Assembly (NCBI GenBank): GCA_023416735.1
Contig: JAEZGX010000013.1
Location: 1 to 64,000 of the forward strand
From: Verrucomicrobiota bacterium
GTDB taxonomy: Bacteria > Verrucomicrobiota > Verrucomicrobiia > Opitutales > Opitutaceae
DNA: 64,000 nucleotides
Reading direction: 5' to 3'
In this document: positions 38,004 through 47,284 of the stretch, piece by piece
How the letters are laid out: the number at the start of each line of letters is the position of its first letter
Numbering within the stretch: the first letter of the stretch is position 1
Translations under genes and position numbers: made by a program
Notes under the pieces: generated by a model
What the model was told of the DNA's origin: nothing
The model's database searches: none
What the model saw: the letters and a program-made list of their open reading frames with translations, nothing else

Positions 38004-38041
38004 CGACCCTTTCGTCCGCCACCGCCAGCCAACCCGCTTCC

Positions 38042-38713
38042 ATGTCCCTCATCACCCTGCGCCAAGTCGACCGCGTCTATCCGCTCAAGGGCGGCCCGTT
38101 CTACGCCCTCCGCAACATCAATCTCGATATCGAACAAGGCGACTTCCTCTCGATCATGGGCCCCTCGGGCTCAGGCAAATCGACGCTTCTCCACATCCTC
38201 GGCCTTCACGACAGCGCCTGGAGCGGCGAATATTTCCTCGCCGGCGAACCCGTCCACGCGCTCGACAAGAAAAAGCGTTTCGACCTCCAGAAAAAACACC
38301 TCGGCTTCGTCTTCCAAAGCTACCACTTGCTCGACGATCTCACCGTTTACGAAAACCTCGAGATCCCGCTTTCCTACCGCGATACGCCCAAGAAGGACCG
38401 CGATAGCATCGTGTGCGATGCCCTCGATCGCTTCCACATCGTCGGCAAGAAAGACCTTTATCCGTCTCAACTCTCCGGCGGACAACAACAGCTCGTCGGC
38501 ATCGCCCGCGCTCTCGTCGCAAAACCCGCCATCATTCTCGCCGACGAACCGACCGGAAACCTCCACTCCGACCAAGGCCGCGAAATCATGCAGCTTTTCA
38601 AGAAGCTGAATCGCGAGGACGGCGTCACCATCGTCCAGGTGACTCACTCCGAAGAGAACGCATCCTACGGCACCCGCGTCGTCCGTCTCGCCGACGGCAT
38701 GATGGTCTCGTAA
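38042..38713 (+). CDS. ABC transporter ATP-binding protein (MacB/LolD-like)
   Basis: This 223-residue ATPase has Walker A GPSGSGKS, a Q-loop in FVFQSYHLLDDLTVYENLEIPL, the signature LSGGQQQLVGIARAL, Walker B IILADEPTGNL and the H-loop VTHSEENA. The LLDDLTVYENLEIPL and ADEPTGNLHSDQG phrases put it in the MacB/LolD/FtsE-type subgroup, which powers lipoprotein release or tripartite efflux. No permease or periplasmic adaptor gene is nearby. A TolC-like gene follows, but behind a strong terminator, so partnership is possible but not shown. Confidence 0.9.
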   Translation: MSLITLRQVDRVYPLKGGPFYALRNINLDIEQGDFLSIMGPSGSGKSTLLHILGLHDSAWSGEYFLAGEPVHALDKKKRFDLQKKHLGFVFQSYHLLDDLTVYENLEIPLSYRDTPKKDRDSIVCDALDRFHIVGKKDLYPSQLSGGQQQLVGIARALVAKPAIILADEPTGNLHSDQGREIMQLFKKLNREDGVTIVQVTHSEENASYGTRVVRLADGMMVS

Positions 38714-38743
38714 CCGTCGTAGTCAGATTTCCACTACATGGAG

Positions 38744-38768
38744 GCGCGGTGCCCACACCGCGCTTTTT
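38744..38768 (+). terminator. Rho-independent terminator after the ABC ATPase
   Basis: A perfect 8-bp stem GCGCGGTG-CCCA-CACCGCGC (38744-38763) is followed by TTTTT (38764-38768). It lies 31 nt after the ATPase stop codon and separates it from the TolC-like gene. Confidence 0.92.
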
Positions 38769-39004
38769 CGTAAACAGGGATCCCGCCTTCCGTTTCCGCG
38801 CCCGGTCACGACACCCGCGGAGATGCTCGCCCCTGTTTCCCAATTCCGGGAAAAATCGATTCCGCAGCCGGACAACGGCCGTTCCACCAAAAGCATCGCT
38901 CATTTTTAACCGACTGTCGTGTCGTGGTTTGCACGTCCATTGCGAGGCTGGCACGGCGCCTGCGAATGCCGTCCGTCTCGCAGTCATCTCACTCTTTTAC
39001 GCTC

Positions 39005-40477
39005 GTGCCAATCCGCGCCTTTTTCCGCCCCGCCCTCCTTCTCGCCGCCGCGATTCTTCCCGTCTTGCTGCCGGCCCAAACCCTTACGCTCGAGGACGCC
39101 GTTCGCCTCGCTCTCGAGAAGAACCCGCAAATCGAGGTCGAATCCTACGGCCGCTCCATCGCCCGCGCCGACTACCTCACTGCCCTCGGCCGCTTTGATC
39201 CCGCGCTTACGTTCCGCCGCAGCTACGCCGAAGACGACAGCCCGATCTCTTCCAATCCAATCGTCTCGCAACTGATCCAAACCGACGACTACAGCCTCGC
39301 CCTCGAAGGCACCACTCCGTGGGGCATGAACTACAGCATCGGCGGCAGCGCCCGAAATCAGCGCGGTCCGCTCGACGGCTACGACGATCACTTCGCCACG
39401 TTCGGCGGCATCACCGTCACCCAGCCGCTCCTTCGCGGCTTCGGCTTCGGCCCCAATCTCGTCGGCGTGCGCATTGCCAAAGCCGATCGCGGTATCGCCG
39501 ATTGGATCTTCCGCCAGACCGTCATCGATACCGTCACTGCGACCGTCATCGCCTACAGCGAAGTTTCCTACGCTCAACAGCTCCTCCGCATCTCCATTCG
39601 CTCCCGCGAACTCGCCGCCGGCCTGCTCGCCGAAAACGAACGCCGCTTCAGCGTCGGCAGCATGTCCGAGAGCGACGTCACCCAAGCCCGCGCCCGCACC
39701 GCCACGCGCGACGAATCCATCCTCTTCGCGCAACAAAATCTCCGCGACGCCACCAATCGCCTGCGGCAGCTCATCGGCGAAAGCGAATTCCCCATCGATC
39801 CCGGCACGCTCGTCGTCGAACCGCCCGCCGTTCCCGAAGTGTCCATCGATCCCCTCGCCGACCTCCAACGCGCGCTCACCGACCGTCCCGATTTCCAAGC
39901 CGCGAAACTCGGCGTCTATAAACGCGAGGCCACCTACGCTTCCGAGCGCATGCAAATCCTTCCGCAGGTCGATTTCGTCGGCAGCTACGGCTACAGCGGT
40001 CTCGATCGCGATTTCGGCGTGAGCCGTCGCATGGTCGCCGACAACGACCATCGCTCCTACTCCGCCGGCGTCGTCGTCAGCATTCCGCTCACCTTCGCCG
40101 AGGGACGCGGCCGCGCCCGTTCCGCCAAACTCCGCCTTCGCCAAGCCGAAGCCGACATCGTTCGCCTCGAACAAGACATCGCGCTCGCGATCGCCAGCGC
40201 CGCCGGCCAAATCGAAACCACACGTCTCCGCGTCGAAGCGAATCGCGCCGCCTACGATCTCGCCCGCCAGGCGCTCGACGACGAACTCAAGAAACTCCGC
40301 GCCGGCACGAGCAACACGTTCTTCGTTCTCAATCTTCAAGGCGAACTCATCGGCGCCGAAAACAGCCTCTTCCGCGCCCTCGCCGACCAGCGCCGCGCCC
40401 ACGCCGCCTACGACCGCGAAATCGGCCGCACGCTCGCCGTGCACCAGATCACCCTCGCCGAACCCAACTCCCGCTAA
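39005..40477 (+). CDS. TolC-family outer-membrane efflux protein
   Basis: This ~490-residue protein is a TolC-like outer-membrane factor, forming a trimeric channel-tunnel. It begins with a signal peptide (VPIRAFFRPALLLAAAILPVLLPAQT) and the family opening LTLEDAVRLALEKNPQIEVE. Two repeated long-helix regions contain ELAAGLLAENERRFSVGSMSESDVTQARAR and LDDELKKLRAGTSNTFFVLNLQGEL, the paired helices typical of OEP domains. I chose GTG at 39005 because it gives a normal signal peptide; ATG at 38966 or GTG at 38924 would add 13 or 27 residues that do not look like part of one. Confidence 0.88.
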   Translation: MPIRAFFRPALLLAAAILPVLLPAQTLTLEDAVRLALEKNPQIEVESYGRSIARADYLTALGRFDPALTFRRSYAEDDSPISSNPIVSQLIQTDDYSLALEGTTPWGMNYSIGGSARNQRGPLDGYDDHFATFGGITVTQPLLRGFGFGPNLVGVRIAKADRGIADWIFRQTVIDTVTATVIAYSEVSYAQQLLRISIRSRELAAGLLAENERRFSVGSMSESDVTQARARTATRDESILFAQQNLRDATNRLRQLIGESEFPIDPGTLVVEPPAVPEVSIDPLADLQRALTDRPDFQAAKLGVYKREATYASERMQILPQVDFVGSYGYSGLDRDFGVSRRMVADNDHRSYSAGVVVSIPLTFAEGRGRARSAKLRLRQAEADIVRLEQDIALAIASAAGQIETTRLRVEANRAAYDLARQALDDELKKLRAGTSNTFFVLNLQGELIGAENSLFRALADQRRAHAAYDREIGRTLAVHQITLAEPNSR

Positions 40478-40487
40478 CCTCAGACAT

Positions 40488-40553
40488 TTAGTAATACATT
40501 GTATTACAATTCGCCTGCGCCGCCCCTGCGGATTAGTCATACATTATATTACA
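40488..40553. promoter_or_regulatory. Two AT-rich operator-like direct repeats
   Basis: Two related 21-nt boxes, 40488-40508 and 40533-40553, start 45 nt apart. The first contains a perfect odd palindrome GTAATACA-T-TGTATTAC; the second is a degenerate version. They stand out as AT-rich islands in GC-rich DNA, about 80-150 nt upstream of the esterase start. Two phased copies suggest cooperative binding by an unidentified repressor. Confidence 0.5.
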
Positions 40554-40634
40554 CGTCAGACGTGCGTCTCTCACCGACCACGGCGGCGGACGTCACCTCG
40601 CTTGCGCCCGCCGTGGAGGCCGAAATATTCCGGC

Positions 40635-41267
40635 ATGCCGTCCGCACTCCTTTCCTTCGAATACGCCTTCGAACCCGGCACCGTCGCCTCCGCCCCGCCG
40701 CTTCTCCTTCTCCACGGCACCGGCGGCAACGAACACGATCTCCTTCCCCTCGGCCGCACGCTGTCTCCCGGCTCCGCGTTGCTTTCTCCGCGCGGCAAAG
40801 TCAACGAGCGCGGCGCCGCACGTTTCTTTGCGCGCCTTGCTGAGGGCGTCTTCGATTCCACCGAGGTCGCGCAACGCACCGACGAACTCGCCGACTTCAT
40901 CACCGCCGCCGCCGAGCGCCATCAAATCGACGTCTCTCGCCTGCTCGCCGTCGGTTTCTCCAACGGCGCCAACATCGCCGCCACCCTCCTTTTGATTCGC
41001 CCGATCGTGCTCGGCGGCGCCGTGCTCATTCGACCCATGGTCGTCATCGATCGCCCCGCCGCGCCCAACTCTCTCACCGGCAAACGCGTCCTGCTGCTGA
41101 GCGGCGACCAGGATCCGCTCGTCCCGCTGGATCACCCGCGCCGACTCGCCGCGCATCTCCGCGCCGGCGGGGCCGAGGTAAACCTCGAGACGTTTCCCGC
41201 CAGTCACACGCTCACCCGCAACGACATCGCCGCCGCCCAATCCTGGCTTACCTCCCCGGTCTTGTAA
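40635..41267 (+). CDS. Alpha/beta-hydrolase, carboxylesterase/phospholipase type (MhqD-like)
   Basis: This 210-residue enzyme has the alpha/beta-hydrolase fold: PPLLLLHGTGGNEHDLLPLG provides the oxyanion loop, VGFSNGANIAA contains the nucleophile serine, LLLSGDQDPLVP the acid, and ETFPASHTLT the histidine. The closest recognisable group is the carboxylesterase/dienelactone-hydrolase-like MhqD/YodD type, some members of which act on quinone-like electrophiles. The substrate is not determined here. The ATG at 40635 is chosen because homology starts there. A hydrolase of the metallo-beta-lactamase fold follows after 36 nt, probably in one operon. Confidence 0.85.
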   Translation: MPSALLSFEYAFEPGTVASAPPLLLLHGTGGNEHDLLPLGRTLSPGSALLSPRGKVNERGAARFFARLAEGVFDSTEVAQRTDELADFITAAAERHQIDVSRLLAVGFSNGANIAATLLLIRPIVLGGAVLIRPMVVIDRPAAPNSLTGKRVLLLSGDQDPLVPLDHPRRLAAHLRAGGAEVNLETFPASHTLTRNDIAAAQSWLTSPVL

Positions 41268-41268
41268 G

Positions 41269-41288
41269 GCGGGGTCGCCGGACCCCGC
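41269..41288. repeat. Intercistronic hairpin before the MBL-fold gene
   Basis: GCGGGGTC-GCCG-GACCCCGC is a perfect 8-bp stem that starts right after the esterase stop codon and ends 15 nt before the ATG of the next gene. There is no T-tract, so it is more likely an RNA stability or translation element than a terminator. Confidence 0.6.
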
Positions 41289-41303
41289 TGTCCCGTTCTC
41301 CTC

Positions 41304-41987
41304 ATGCGTCTCACTTATTTCGGCCACTCCGCTTTTCTTGTCGAAGTATCCGGCACCCGTCTCGTGTTCGATCCCTGGCTCCGCCAAAATCCTCACGGCT
41401 CCGTCGATCCCGCCACGCTCGCCTGCGATTACGTGCTCTGCTCGCACGCGCACGATGATCACATCGCCGACGCGCTCGAACTCGCGCACACGCACCGCGC
41501 ACAAATCGTCGCGCCCTACGAACTCGCGCTCCACTTCGAAGCCCAGGGCGCACGCGTCATCGATCTCATGCCCGGCGGCGGCGTGAATCTTCCTTTCGGC
41601 CGGATCGAAATGACTCCCGCGCTCCACAGCTCCGCGCTCGAACTTCCAAACGGCGACAACAAATCCATGGGCGTCGCGAGCGGCTTCGTCCTCCGCACCG
41701 CCGACAAATCCCTCTACCACGCCGGCGACACCGCACTCTTCAGCGACATGCAGCTCATCGGCCGCCACGGCCTCGACGTCGCCCTTATTCCCATCGGCGA
41801 TTTCTACACGATGGGCCCGCGCGACGCCCTTCACGCCCTCGACTTTCTCCGCCCGCGCCTCGCTGTGCCGATGCATTACAACAGCAACGAAAAAATCTTC
41901 GTCGACCCGCACGCCTTCGCCACCGCAGCCGCGCACGCCGGCCACGCCGTGCGCGTGATGAATCCCCGCGAAACGCTCGAGCTGTAG
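41304..41987 (+). CDS. Metal-dependent hydrolase, UPF0173 / MBL-fold
   Basis: This 227-residue protein starts MRLTYFGHSAFLVEV and carries the metallo-beta-lactamase-fold metal motif SHAHDDHI, a second His in ALHSSALE, an AGDTALF motif and VPMHYN near the end. This pattern matches the UPF0173/YtkL group of predicted zinc hydrolases, whose substrate is not established. It is cytoplasmic and directly follows the esterase gene. Confidence 0.88.
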   Translation: MRLTYFGHSAFLVEVSGTRLVFDPWLRQNPHGSVDPATLACDYVLCSHAHDDHIADALELAHTHRAQIVAPYELALHFEAQGARVIDLMPGGGVNLPFGRIEMTPALHSSALELPNGDNKSMGVASGFVLRTADKSLYHAGDTALFSDMQLIGRHGLDVALIPIGDFYTMGPRDALHALDFLRPRLAVPMHYNSNEKIFVDPHAFATAAAHAGHAVRVMNPRETLEL

Positions 41988-42056
41988 CGAAACACGCCTG
42001 CCTCCCCACGTCGGCGGTGAGCGTTTCCCCGAAAACGAAAAGCCACCCCTCTTCCG

Positions 42057-42857
42057 TTACTCCAGCGAATACACCCGCACGTAATCGATCCGATACTCCT
42101 GCGGAAACTCCGTCGTCTCGTCCGGATACTTCGGCCACAACCCACCGACCGCGAGATTCAACAACAGGAAGAACGGCGCATCATCGAAAACCCACTTCGC
42201 GCCCGCCGGCAGATCCTTCGGCGTCAGCGTCTGATAAATCTTTCCGTCGAGCAGCCAGTCGATGCGCCCACGCCGCCACTCGACCGCGAACACGTGATAC
42301 GCGTCCGCGAAGATCGCTCCGTCCGCCAGTGTCGTGGATTTCGTGATACCGTCCGCCCCGGAGTAGCCCGGCCCATGCAAGGTCCCATGCAACGTTCCCG
42401 GCGTATGGCCCACCATTTCCATCACATCGATTTCGCCGCACGCCGGCCACGGCACTTGTTTGATGTTGTCGCCCAACATCCAAAACGCCGGCCAGATCCC
42501 CTGGCCTTTCGGCAGCTTCAATCGCGCTTCGATGCGCCCGTGCGTCACCGCGTAGTTTCCGTGCGTTTTGATCCGCGCCGACGTGTAGCGTCCGTCCGCC
42601 CCGCGCACCGCCTTGATCACCAGCGCCCGTCCGTCCGTCGCTTCCGGATCTTCGACCACAAACGAATTTTCGCGCGAGTCCGTGTAGAGCTGAAGCTCCT
42701 GATTACCCCAGCCATTGTCGCCCAGGTCATGCACCCACTTTGAGGCATCAGGTCCGGATCCCGGCGGCTGGTTGAATTCGTCCTGCCAGACAGGAGTCGA
42801 GGCAACGCAAGGAGTCATGAGAAAGAGAAGGAGGTTGAGAGTCCGCAGCGTTTTCAT
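42057..42857 (-). CDS. Secreted GH16 beta-glucanase (laminarinase-like)
   Basis: This 266-residue enzyme has a signal peptide (MKTLRTLNLLLFLMTPCVAS) and a single glycoside hydrolase family 16 domain. The catalytic stretch is CGEIDVMEMVG, where the first Glu is the nucleophile and the Glu of MEMVG the acid/base; the extra Met (beta-bulge) is typical of laminarinase-type GH16. WQDEFNQ, NGWGNQELQLYT and FFLLLNLAVGG are family landmarks. It is the last gene of a GH16-transporter locus, 3 nt after the GPH transporter stop, so it is translated from the same mRNA. Confidence 0.93.
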   Translation of the reverse strand: MKTLRTLNLLLFLMTPCVASTPVWQDEFNQPPGSGPDASKWVHDLGDNGWGNQELQLYTDSRENSFVVEDPEATDGRALVIKAVRGADGRYTSARIKTHGNYAVTHGRIEARLKLPKGQGIWPAFWMLGDNIKQVPWPACGEIDVMEMVGHTPGTLHGTLHGPGYSGADGITKSTTLADGAIFADAYHVFAVEWRRGRIDWLLDGKIYQTLTPKDLPAGAKWVFDDAPFFLLLNLAVGGLWPKYPDETTEFPQEYRIDYVRVYSLE

Positions 42858-42860
42858 GGC

Positions 42861-44312
42861 TCAGGCCGATGCGGCGGTGGATTTGCGCGCGGCAAGCTCG
42901 CGCTCGATTTGTTTCACCTGCGGCTCGTCGAGCCGGTAAAAGAAGATCGCGAGCCCCGCGAGGAGCGCGAAGACGCCGGGAATCAAACTGAACAACAGCG
43001 TGATGCCGTGAACGACCGCGGGCGCCTGCGACGCATTCGCTTCAAACCCGAGATAACCCAGCAGCCATCCAATCGTCGCCGCGCCGATCGCGAGCCCGAC
43101 CTTCTGCACGAAAACCGTGACCGAAAAAATCAGCCCCGTCGCCCGACGCCCAAACTTCCATTCGCCGTAATCCGCCGTGTCCGCATAAAGCGACCACACG
43201 ATCGCCGGTGTCGGCCCCGCCGCGAAACTCGCGACGATGTTGCACACATACAGCAGCGGCACGTTCTGCGGGTTCACGAAATAGCACGCCGCGATGCCGA
43301 GCGCGTTCACGATCGTGAGCCAGATCATCAGCGATCGACGCGAGAAAAACTTCGTGAACAGCTTCGTCGAAAGCGCCCCCGCGATGAAGCAGAGAAACCC
43401 CACGAGATTGAAGGTCCCGATCAGCGACTCCTGCCCCACGACATATTTGAAATAGTAAATCCCCGCGCCATTTCGCATGCCGGTGTTCGTGAGGTTGAGA
43501 AACGCCACGAAAAACAACACCAGCCACGGTCCGTTCCGCGTGAGATCGACCAGGTCGAGCTTCAACGATCCTTTCGTCGGCGTCGGCGAGACCACGCGCT
43601 CGCGCGTGTTCGCAAACGTGTAAACGAACATCCCGACCGAAATCACCGCGAAGATCGCCATCGTGTTTCGGAATCCTTGCGCCGCATTTCCACCTTCCGG
43701 CACCAGCACGTCCTTCAACGTCGGCACGAGCCAACCGATCAACAACGCTCCGAGAAACGCGCACGCGAAGCGATACGACGACACCGACGTCCGCTCCTCC
43801 GACGAGGTCGAGATCACGCCCATCAACGCCCCGTAAGGCGTGTTGATCGCCAGATACGCGATGAGCACCGCCGTGTAGGTCACGTAGGCGAAGATCAATT
43901 TTCCCGCGGGACCGAACGCCGGGTTCGCGAACATCACGTATCCTAAAACCCCATACGGCAGCGCGCCCCACAGGATCCACGGACGAAACTTCCCCCAGCG
44001 CGTCTCCGTGCGATCGGCGAGCATGCCGACAACCGGATTCAACGCCGCCACCGCGATCGGCACGACGAACATCAGCGTCCCCACCGCGGCAGGATTCAGC
44101 CCGAAGATATCCGTGTAGTAATACGCGAGGAACAGGTTGAACGCCTGGAAGTAGAAATTCGACGCGGTGTCGCCGAGCCCGTAAGCCAGCTTTTCGCGGA
44201 AGGAGAGTCGTTCGGGGATAGCAGTCACGCGCGTGGAGGGGTTAAGAACGCGCCGACGTTCTTCCACACCCGCCGCCGCCTGACCATCCCGAGATTGAAC
44301 TTCAGCACTCAT
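42861..44312 (-). CDS. GPH/MelB-family sugar:cation symporter (MFS)
   Basis: This 483-residue protein has about 12 membrane segments and the glycoside-pentoside-hexuronide signature LADRTETRWGKFRPWILWGALP after the second helix, plus ADTADYGEWKFGRRATGL in the second half. It should import oligosaccharides or monosaccharides with a cation. It lies between the TonB receptor and the GH16 gene, matching uptake of beta-glucan breakdown products. The ATG at 44310-44312 is 5 nt downstream of a small hairpin (44318-44339). The first ~35 residues are hydrophilic and probably cytosolic. Confidence 0.92.
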   Translation of the reverse strand: MSAEVQSRDGQAAAGVEERRRVLNPSTRVTAIPERLSFREKLAYGLGDTASNFYFQAFNLFLAYYYTDIFGLNPAAVGTLMFVVPIAVAALNPVVGMLADRTETRWGKFRPWILWGALPYGVLGYVMFANPAFGPAGKLIFAYVTYTAVLIAYLAINTPYGALMGVISTSSEERTSVSSYRFACAFLGALLIGWLVPTLKDVLVPEGGNAAQGFRNTMAIFAVISVGMFVYTFANTRERVVSPTPTKGSLKLDLVDLTRNGPWLVLFFVAFLNLTNTGMRNGAGIYYFKYVVGQESLIGTFNLVGFLCFIAGALSTKLFTKFFSRRSLMIWLTIVNALGIAACYFVNPQNVPLLYVCNIVASFAAGPTPAIVWSLYADTADYGEWKFGRRATGLIFSVTVFVQKVGLAIGAATIGWLLGYLGFEANASQAPAVVHGITLLFSLIPGVFALLAGLAIFFYRLDEPQVKQIERELAARKSTAASA

Positions 44313-44317
44313 GGTGG

Positions 44318-44339
44318 AGCCCAGCGTTCCCGCCGGGCT
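44318..44339. repeat. Start-proximal hairpin before the GPH transporter
   Basis: AGCCC and GGGCT (44318-44322 and 44335-44339) pair with an internal A-C mismatch and a second GCG/CGC helix around a TTCC loop. It ends 5 nt before the transporter start codon on the minus strand, where a ribosome binding site would be. Confidence 0.5.
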
Positions 44340-44357
44340 GTTCGATTAACCACGATC

Positions 44358-44380
44358 AAACCCGACCACACGTCGGGTTT
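44358..44380. terminator. Hairpin after the TonB receptor gene
   Basis: AAACCCGAC-CACAC-GTCGGGTTT is a perfect 9-bp stem starting 6 nt after the TonB receptor stop codon on the minus strand. The following T-run is short (TTTG), so readthrough into the GPH transporter gene is likely; it may act as an attenuating or 3'-protecting hairpin. Confidence 0.6.
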
Positions 44381-44386
44381 CACCGC

Positions 44387-47284
44387 CTAGAACGCATACC
44401 CGAACTCCAACCGCGCACTCCGTCCGGGCGCATAGATCAAACCATAAAGGTCTTTGTCGCCCGCGACATTGTAAACGTTGAGCTGAACCCATGCGTCGTG
44501 CTCGCGGAGCTTGAACGGATAACGCACCATCAGGTCGAGGTTCAGCCGCGGATCGTGCTTCAAGATCGTCAGCTCGCCCTGGCCGTTCGTTTGTTTCTGA
44601 CCGGCGACCGTGACGCCCGAGAAATATTCGCGCTCCGATTCCCACTGGCCGCCAACACCGAACACGAGCCCGTTCAACGGACCATCCGTGAAACGATAAC
44701 TCGCCCACGCGCTGACGGCGTGTTTCGGCGTGTCGTCTCGACTCTGGCCTGCGCCCCAGCCGATACCCGTCCACGTCGAGGTGTCGCTTGGATCGGTATA
44801 AACCTCTTCGAGATCGTAGCCGGTCAAACCCCAGTTACTGTCCGGGAAATACCAGATCGCCCAGCGATTCTCCGGATGCGGATACTTGATGAACTTTCCG
44901 GGATTCGTGATCACGCGCTTCGTGTGGGCATACGTCACGATGAACTGCAGGTTGTCGTTCGGCGTGAACATCAGCTGCGCGTCCCAGCCATCCGACTCAT
45001 CCTGCTGCTGCACGTAGGACTGGTAGCCATTGCCGTCACCGCGATCCTCCCAGCCGTTGTTCGTGTGATCGTCGGCCGTGAACAACCAGCCCGGCCAACC
45101 CGGATTCGTCGTCTTCGTCAGATCGAAAACGCGATCCAGATACGCGGCGCCCGTCGACTGCGACGCGTTCACATACCACTGATCGTTCAACTGGTAAATC
45201 GCGCCCGCCGCCACGCCCGCATTCCATTCCGACAAGGCCGCATCCGCCGCGCCGTTGCCGCCGTTGCTGCCGCCGGGCACGGTGCTCGGACTGAAGTTGC
45301 CGACGTTATAAATGATCGGACGCGTCGTATCGAACGTGCCTTTCAACGTCGGCATCCACCACTGGCCAAACGGCACGCCGGAACGCTTGATCTTGAATTT
45401 GCTGATCGTGCCCGAAATCCGGCCGTCGAGGAAATCGACCTTCACGCCGATTTCCTTGCTCTTCGCCGTCACCGGTCCGAGCGGATTCCCCGCCGCATCG
45501 CGCAAGCCTTCGAAATTCGGCTGAATGCCCGCCGCCTCGAGTCCGTAAACGCTCAGGTAATCCGTCAGCTTCACCGTCACGCCATACTGCTCGGTGTTGT
45601 CGCTCTGCGAGGGACGCGACACTTTGCTCTCGCTCGGATCGGGATGAAAGATCCGCGAGTCCACCGCGTTTTCGTTTTTATCGCGCCGACGCCCGGCCAC
45701 CACCACCACGCGCTCATCGAGAAACTTGCCCTGATAAACGATGTAGTCGCCGGTGTTCTTCGCCTTGCTGGCGATGTGGTTGATATCGACCATCGGCACA
45801 TCCGCCGAGCCATCGCCCTGCGTGCCGAAGCGAATGTAAGACGTATCGGTCGGACGCTTGTAATTGAACGTGTTGTTCGTCGTGCGCTTCAACCGCGTTG
45901 TGCGATCCGCCTCCTCCACCGAACGGCCGAGCAGGATGCTGTTGTCCATCTTCAGCCACTTGCGGTCTTCGAAGAGTTGAAAGGCATAGTTGAGCTCGAA
46001 GCGCGCCTGATCGCGGATGTTTCGCTCGGCTGTATCAGCCCATTGATACTCGAAAATCGTGTTCGGTGTCTCCGCCTGCTGAAACTCGCTCGATCCATTC
46101 GCGACGTCGATCGGGATCACCGTAATCGTATCGCGCAGCTCGACCGGCCCCACATTCTGGCGCATCGAGCCATTCACGTCGCGCGCATCGAAGGTCACCC
46201 GCGAGCGATTGAAGCCGGCCAGGAAGTTGAGCCCGGGAAGCAACTCCTGCGTGAGCTGCGCCCGAATATTGTTCTGATTGGAATTTCGAAACGTATCCGG
46301 GCCCGACCAGCGGAAGGTGCGATTGTCCTTCCCCGCAAATTGAACGAAGCCGGAGCTCTGCAAGCGGTCCGCCTGACCGATCCCATCGATGTCGGAGCGC
46401 GCCCGCACGCTTTGGAATCCCAACGCGTCCTCCTCCTGCTGCCCCGCTTCGAAGTCGACTACGATGTGCGTCTTCTCCCACGGACGGAAGCTGAAGCTCG
46501 GCGAAATGAACCAGTGTTTCTCGTTGTAGAGCTCCGTGTGATTGCCCGTGTCCTGCACCGCGCCCGTCAACCGATACGCAAACGTGCCTGCTTCGTTCAA
46601 CGGCCCGGTCGTGTCGAACCACGCGCGCATGAAATCATGGCTCCCGTAATTCACGCCCACCGCCGAATGCCGCTCCGCCTCGGGCGCCTTCGGGAGATAA
46701 TTCACGATACCGCCAAAATTCCCGATGCCATAAAGCAGCGCCGCCGGCCCGCGGATCACCTCGATGCGGCCGATGTTGATCGAATCGGTCGCGCTCTGAC
46801 GCCGATAACCGTCGCGCAGCACGATGTCGGAAATGTAACCACGAATCTTATACGTCGACTGCGTCTTGTTGGCCGTCGCGCCTTCGGGATTGTGCACGCC
46901 TCCCGCGCCGTAAAACGCATTGGAGCCCTGGTCGTTTTGCGACTGCAGGATGATGCCCGCGCTATAACGCAAACTCTGCCGCAGATCCGTCGACCCGGTG
47001 TCGCGGAGAAACTGCTCCGTGATGACTTCGATGGGCATCGGCAGCTCCTTGATCGGCGTGTCCAGGCGCGTGCCCGAAATCGAATTGGTGGCGCGATAAC
47101 CTTTGTCCTTTTCGGTGCTGACAACGAAAGGCGACAAACGGACGACTTCGTCCGATGCGCCTTCCTCCGTTGCAGTCGGCGACGCGGCAGTCTGCTGCGC
47201 GCGGGCGCTCGGTAAGCTCGCAGCCAACGCGAGCGTGCTCATCACGAATCCGGCGTAAAACGCCGAATGGGGTCGGGGGTTCAT
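44387..47284 (-). CDS. TonB-dependent outer-membrane receptor
   Basis: This 965-residue protein has a signal peptide (MNPRPHSAFYAGFVMSTLALAASLPSARAQ), a TonB-box-like/plug region (residues ~45-200, with TPIKELPMPIEVITEQFLRD, RYSAGI, and RIEVIRGPAALLYGIGNFGGIVNYL) and a long 22-strand barrel ending in RSARLEFGYAF, with the terminal Phe. The plug resembles siderophore-receptor types, but in this phylum such receptors are also used for glycans, and the neighbours (GH16, GPH transporter, LacI) favour an oligosaccharide. It is divergent from the LacI-family regulator with a 350-nt gap. Confidence 0.9.
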   Translation of the reverse strand: MNPRPHSAFYAGFVMSTLALAASLPSARAQQTAASPTATEEGASDEVVRLSPFVVSTEKDKGYRATNSISGTRLDTPIKELPMPIEVITEQFLRDTGSTDLRQSLRYSAGIILQSQNDQGSNAFYGAGGVHNPEGATANKTQSTYKIRGYISDIVLRDGYRRQSATDSINIGRIEVIRGPAALLYGIGNFGGIVNYLPKAPEAERHSAVGVNYGSHDFMRAWFDTTGPLNEAGTFAYRLTGAVQDTGNHTELYNEKHWFISPSFSFRPWEKTHIVVDFEAGQQEEDALGFQSVRARSDIDGIGQADRLQSSGFVQFAGKDNRTFRWSGPDTFRNSNQNNIRAQLTQELLPGLNFLAGFNRSRVTFDARDVNGSMRQNVGPVELRDTITVIPIDVANGSSEFQQAETPNTIFEYQWADTAERNIRDQARFELNYAFQLFEDRKWLKMDNSILLGRSVEEADRTTRLKRTTNNTFNYKRPTDTSYIRFGTQGDGSADVPMVDINHIASKAKNTGDYIVYQGKFLDERVVVVAGRRRDKNENAVDSRIFHPDPSESKVSRPSQSDNTEQYGVTVKLTDYLSVYGLEAAGIQPNFEGLRDAAGNPLGPVTAKSKEIGVKVDFLDGRISGTISKFKIKRSGVPFGQWWMPTLKGTFDTTRPIIYNVGNFSPSTVPGGSNGGNGAADAALSEWNAGVAAGAIYQLNDQWYVNASQSTGAAYLDRVFDLTKTTNPGWPGWLFTADDHTNNGWEDRGDGNGYQSYVQQQDESDGWDAQLMFTPNDNLQFIVTYAHTKRVITNPGKFIKYPHPENRWAIWYFPDSNWGLTGYDLEEVYTDPSDTSTWTGIGWGAGQSRDDTPKHAVSAWASYRFTDGPLNGLVFGVGGQWESEREYFSGVTVAGQKQTNGQGELTILKHDPRLNLDLMVRYPFKLREHDAWVQLNVYNVAGDKDLYGLIYAPGRSARLEFGYAF

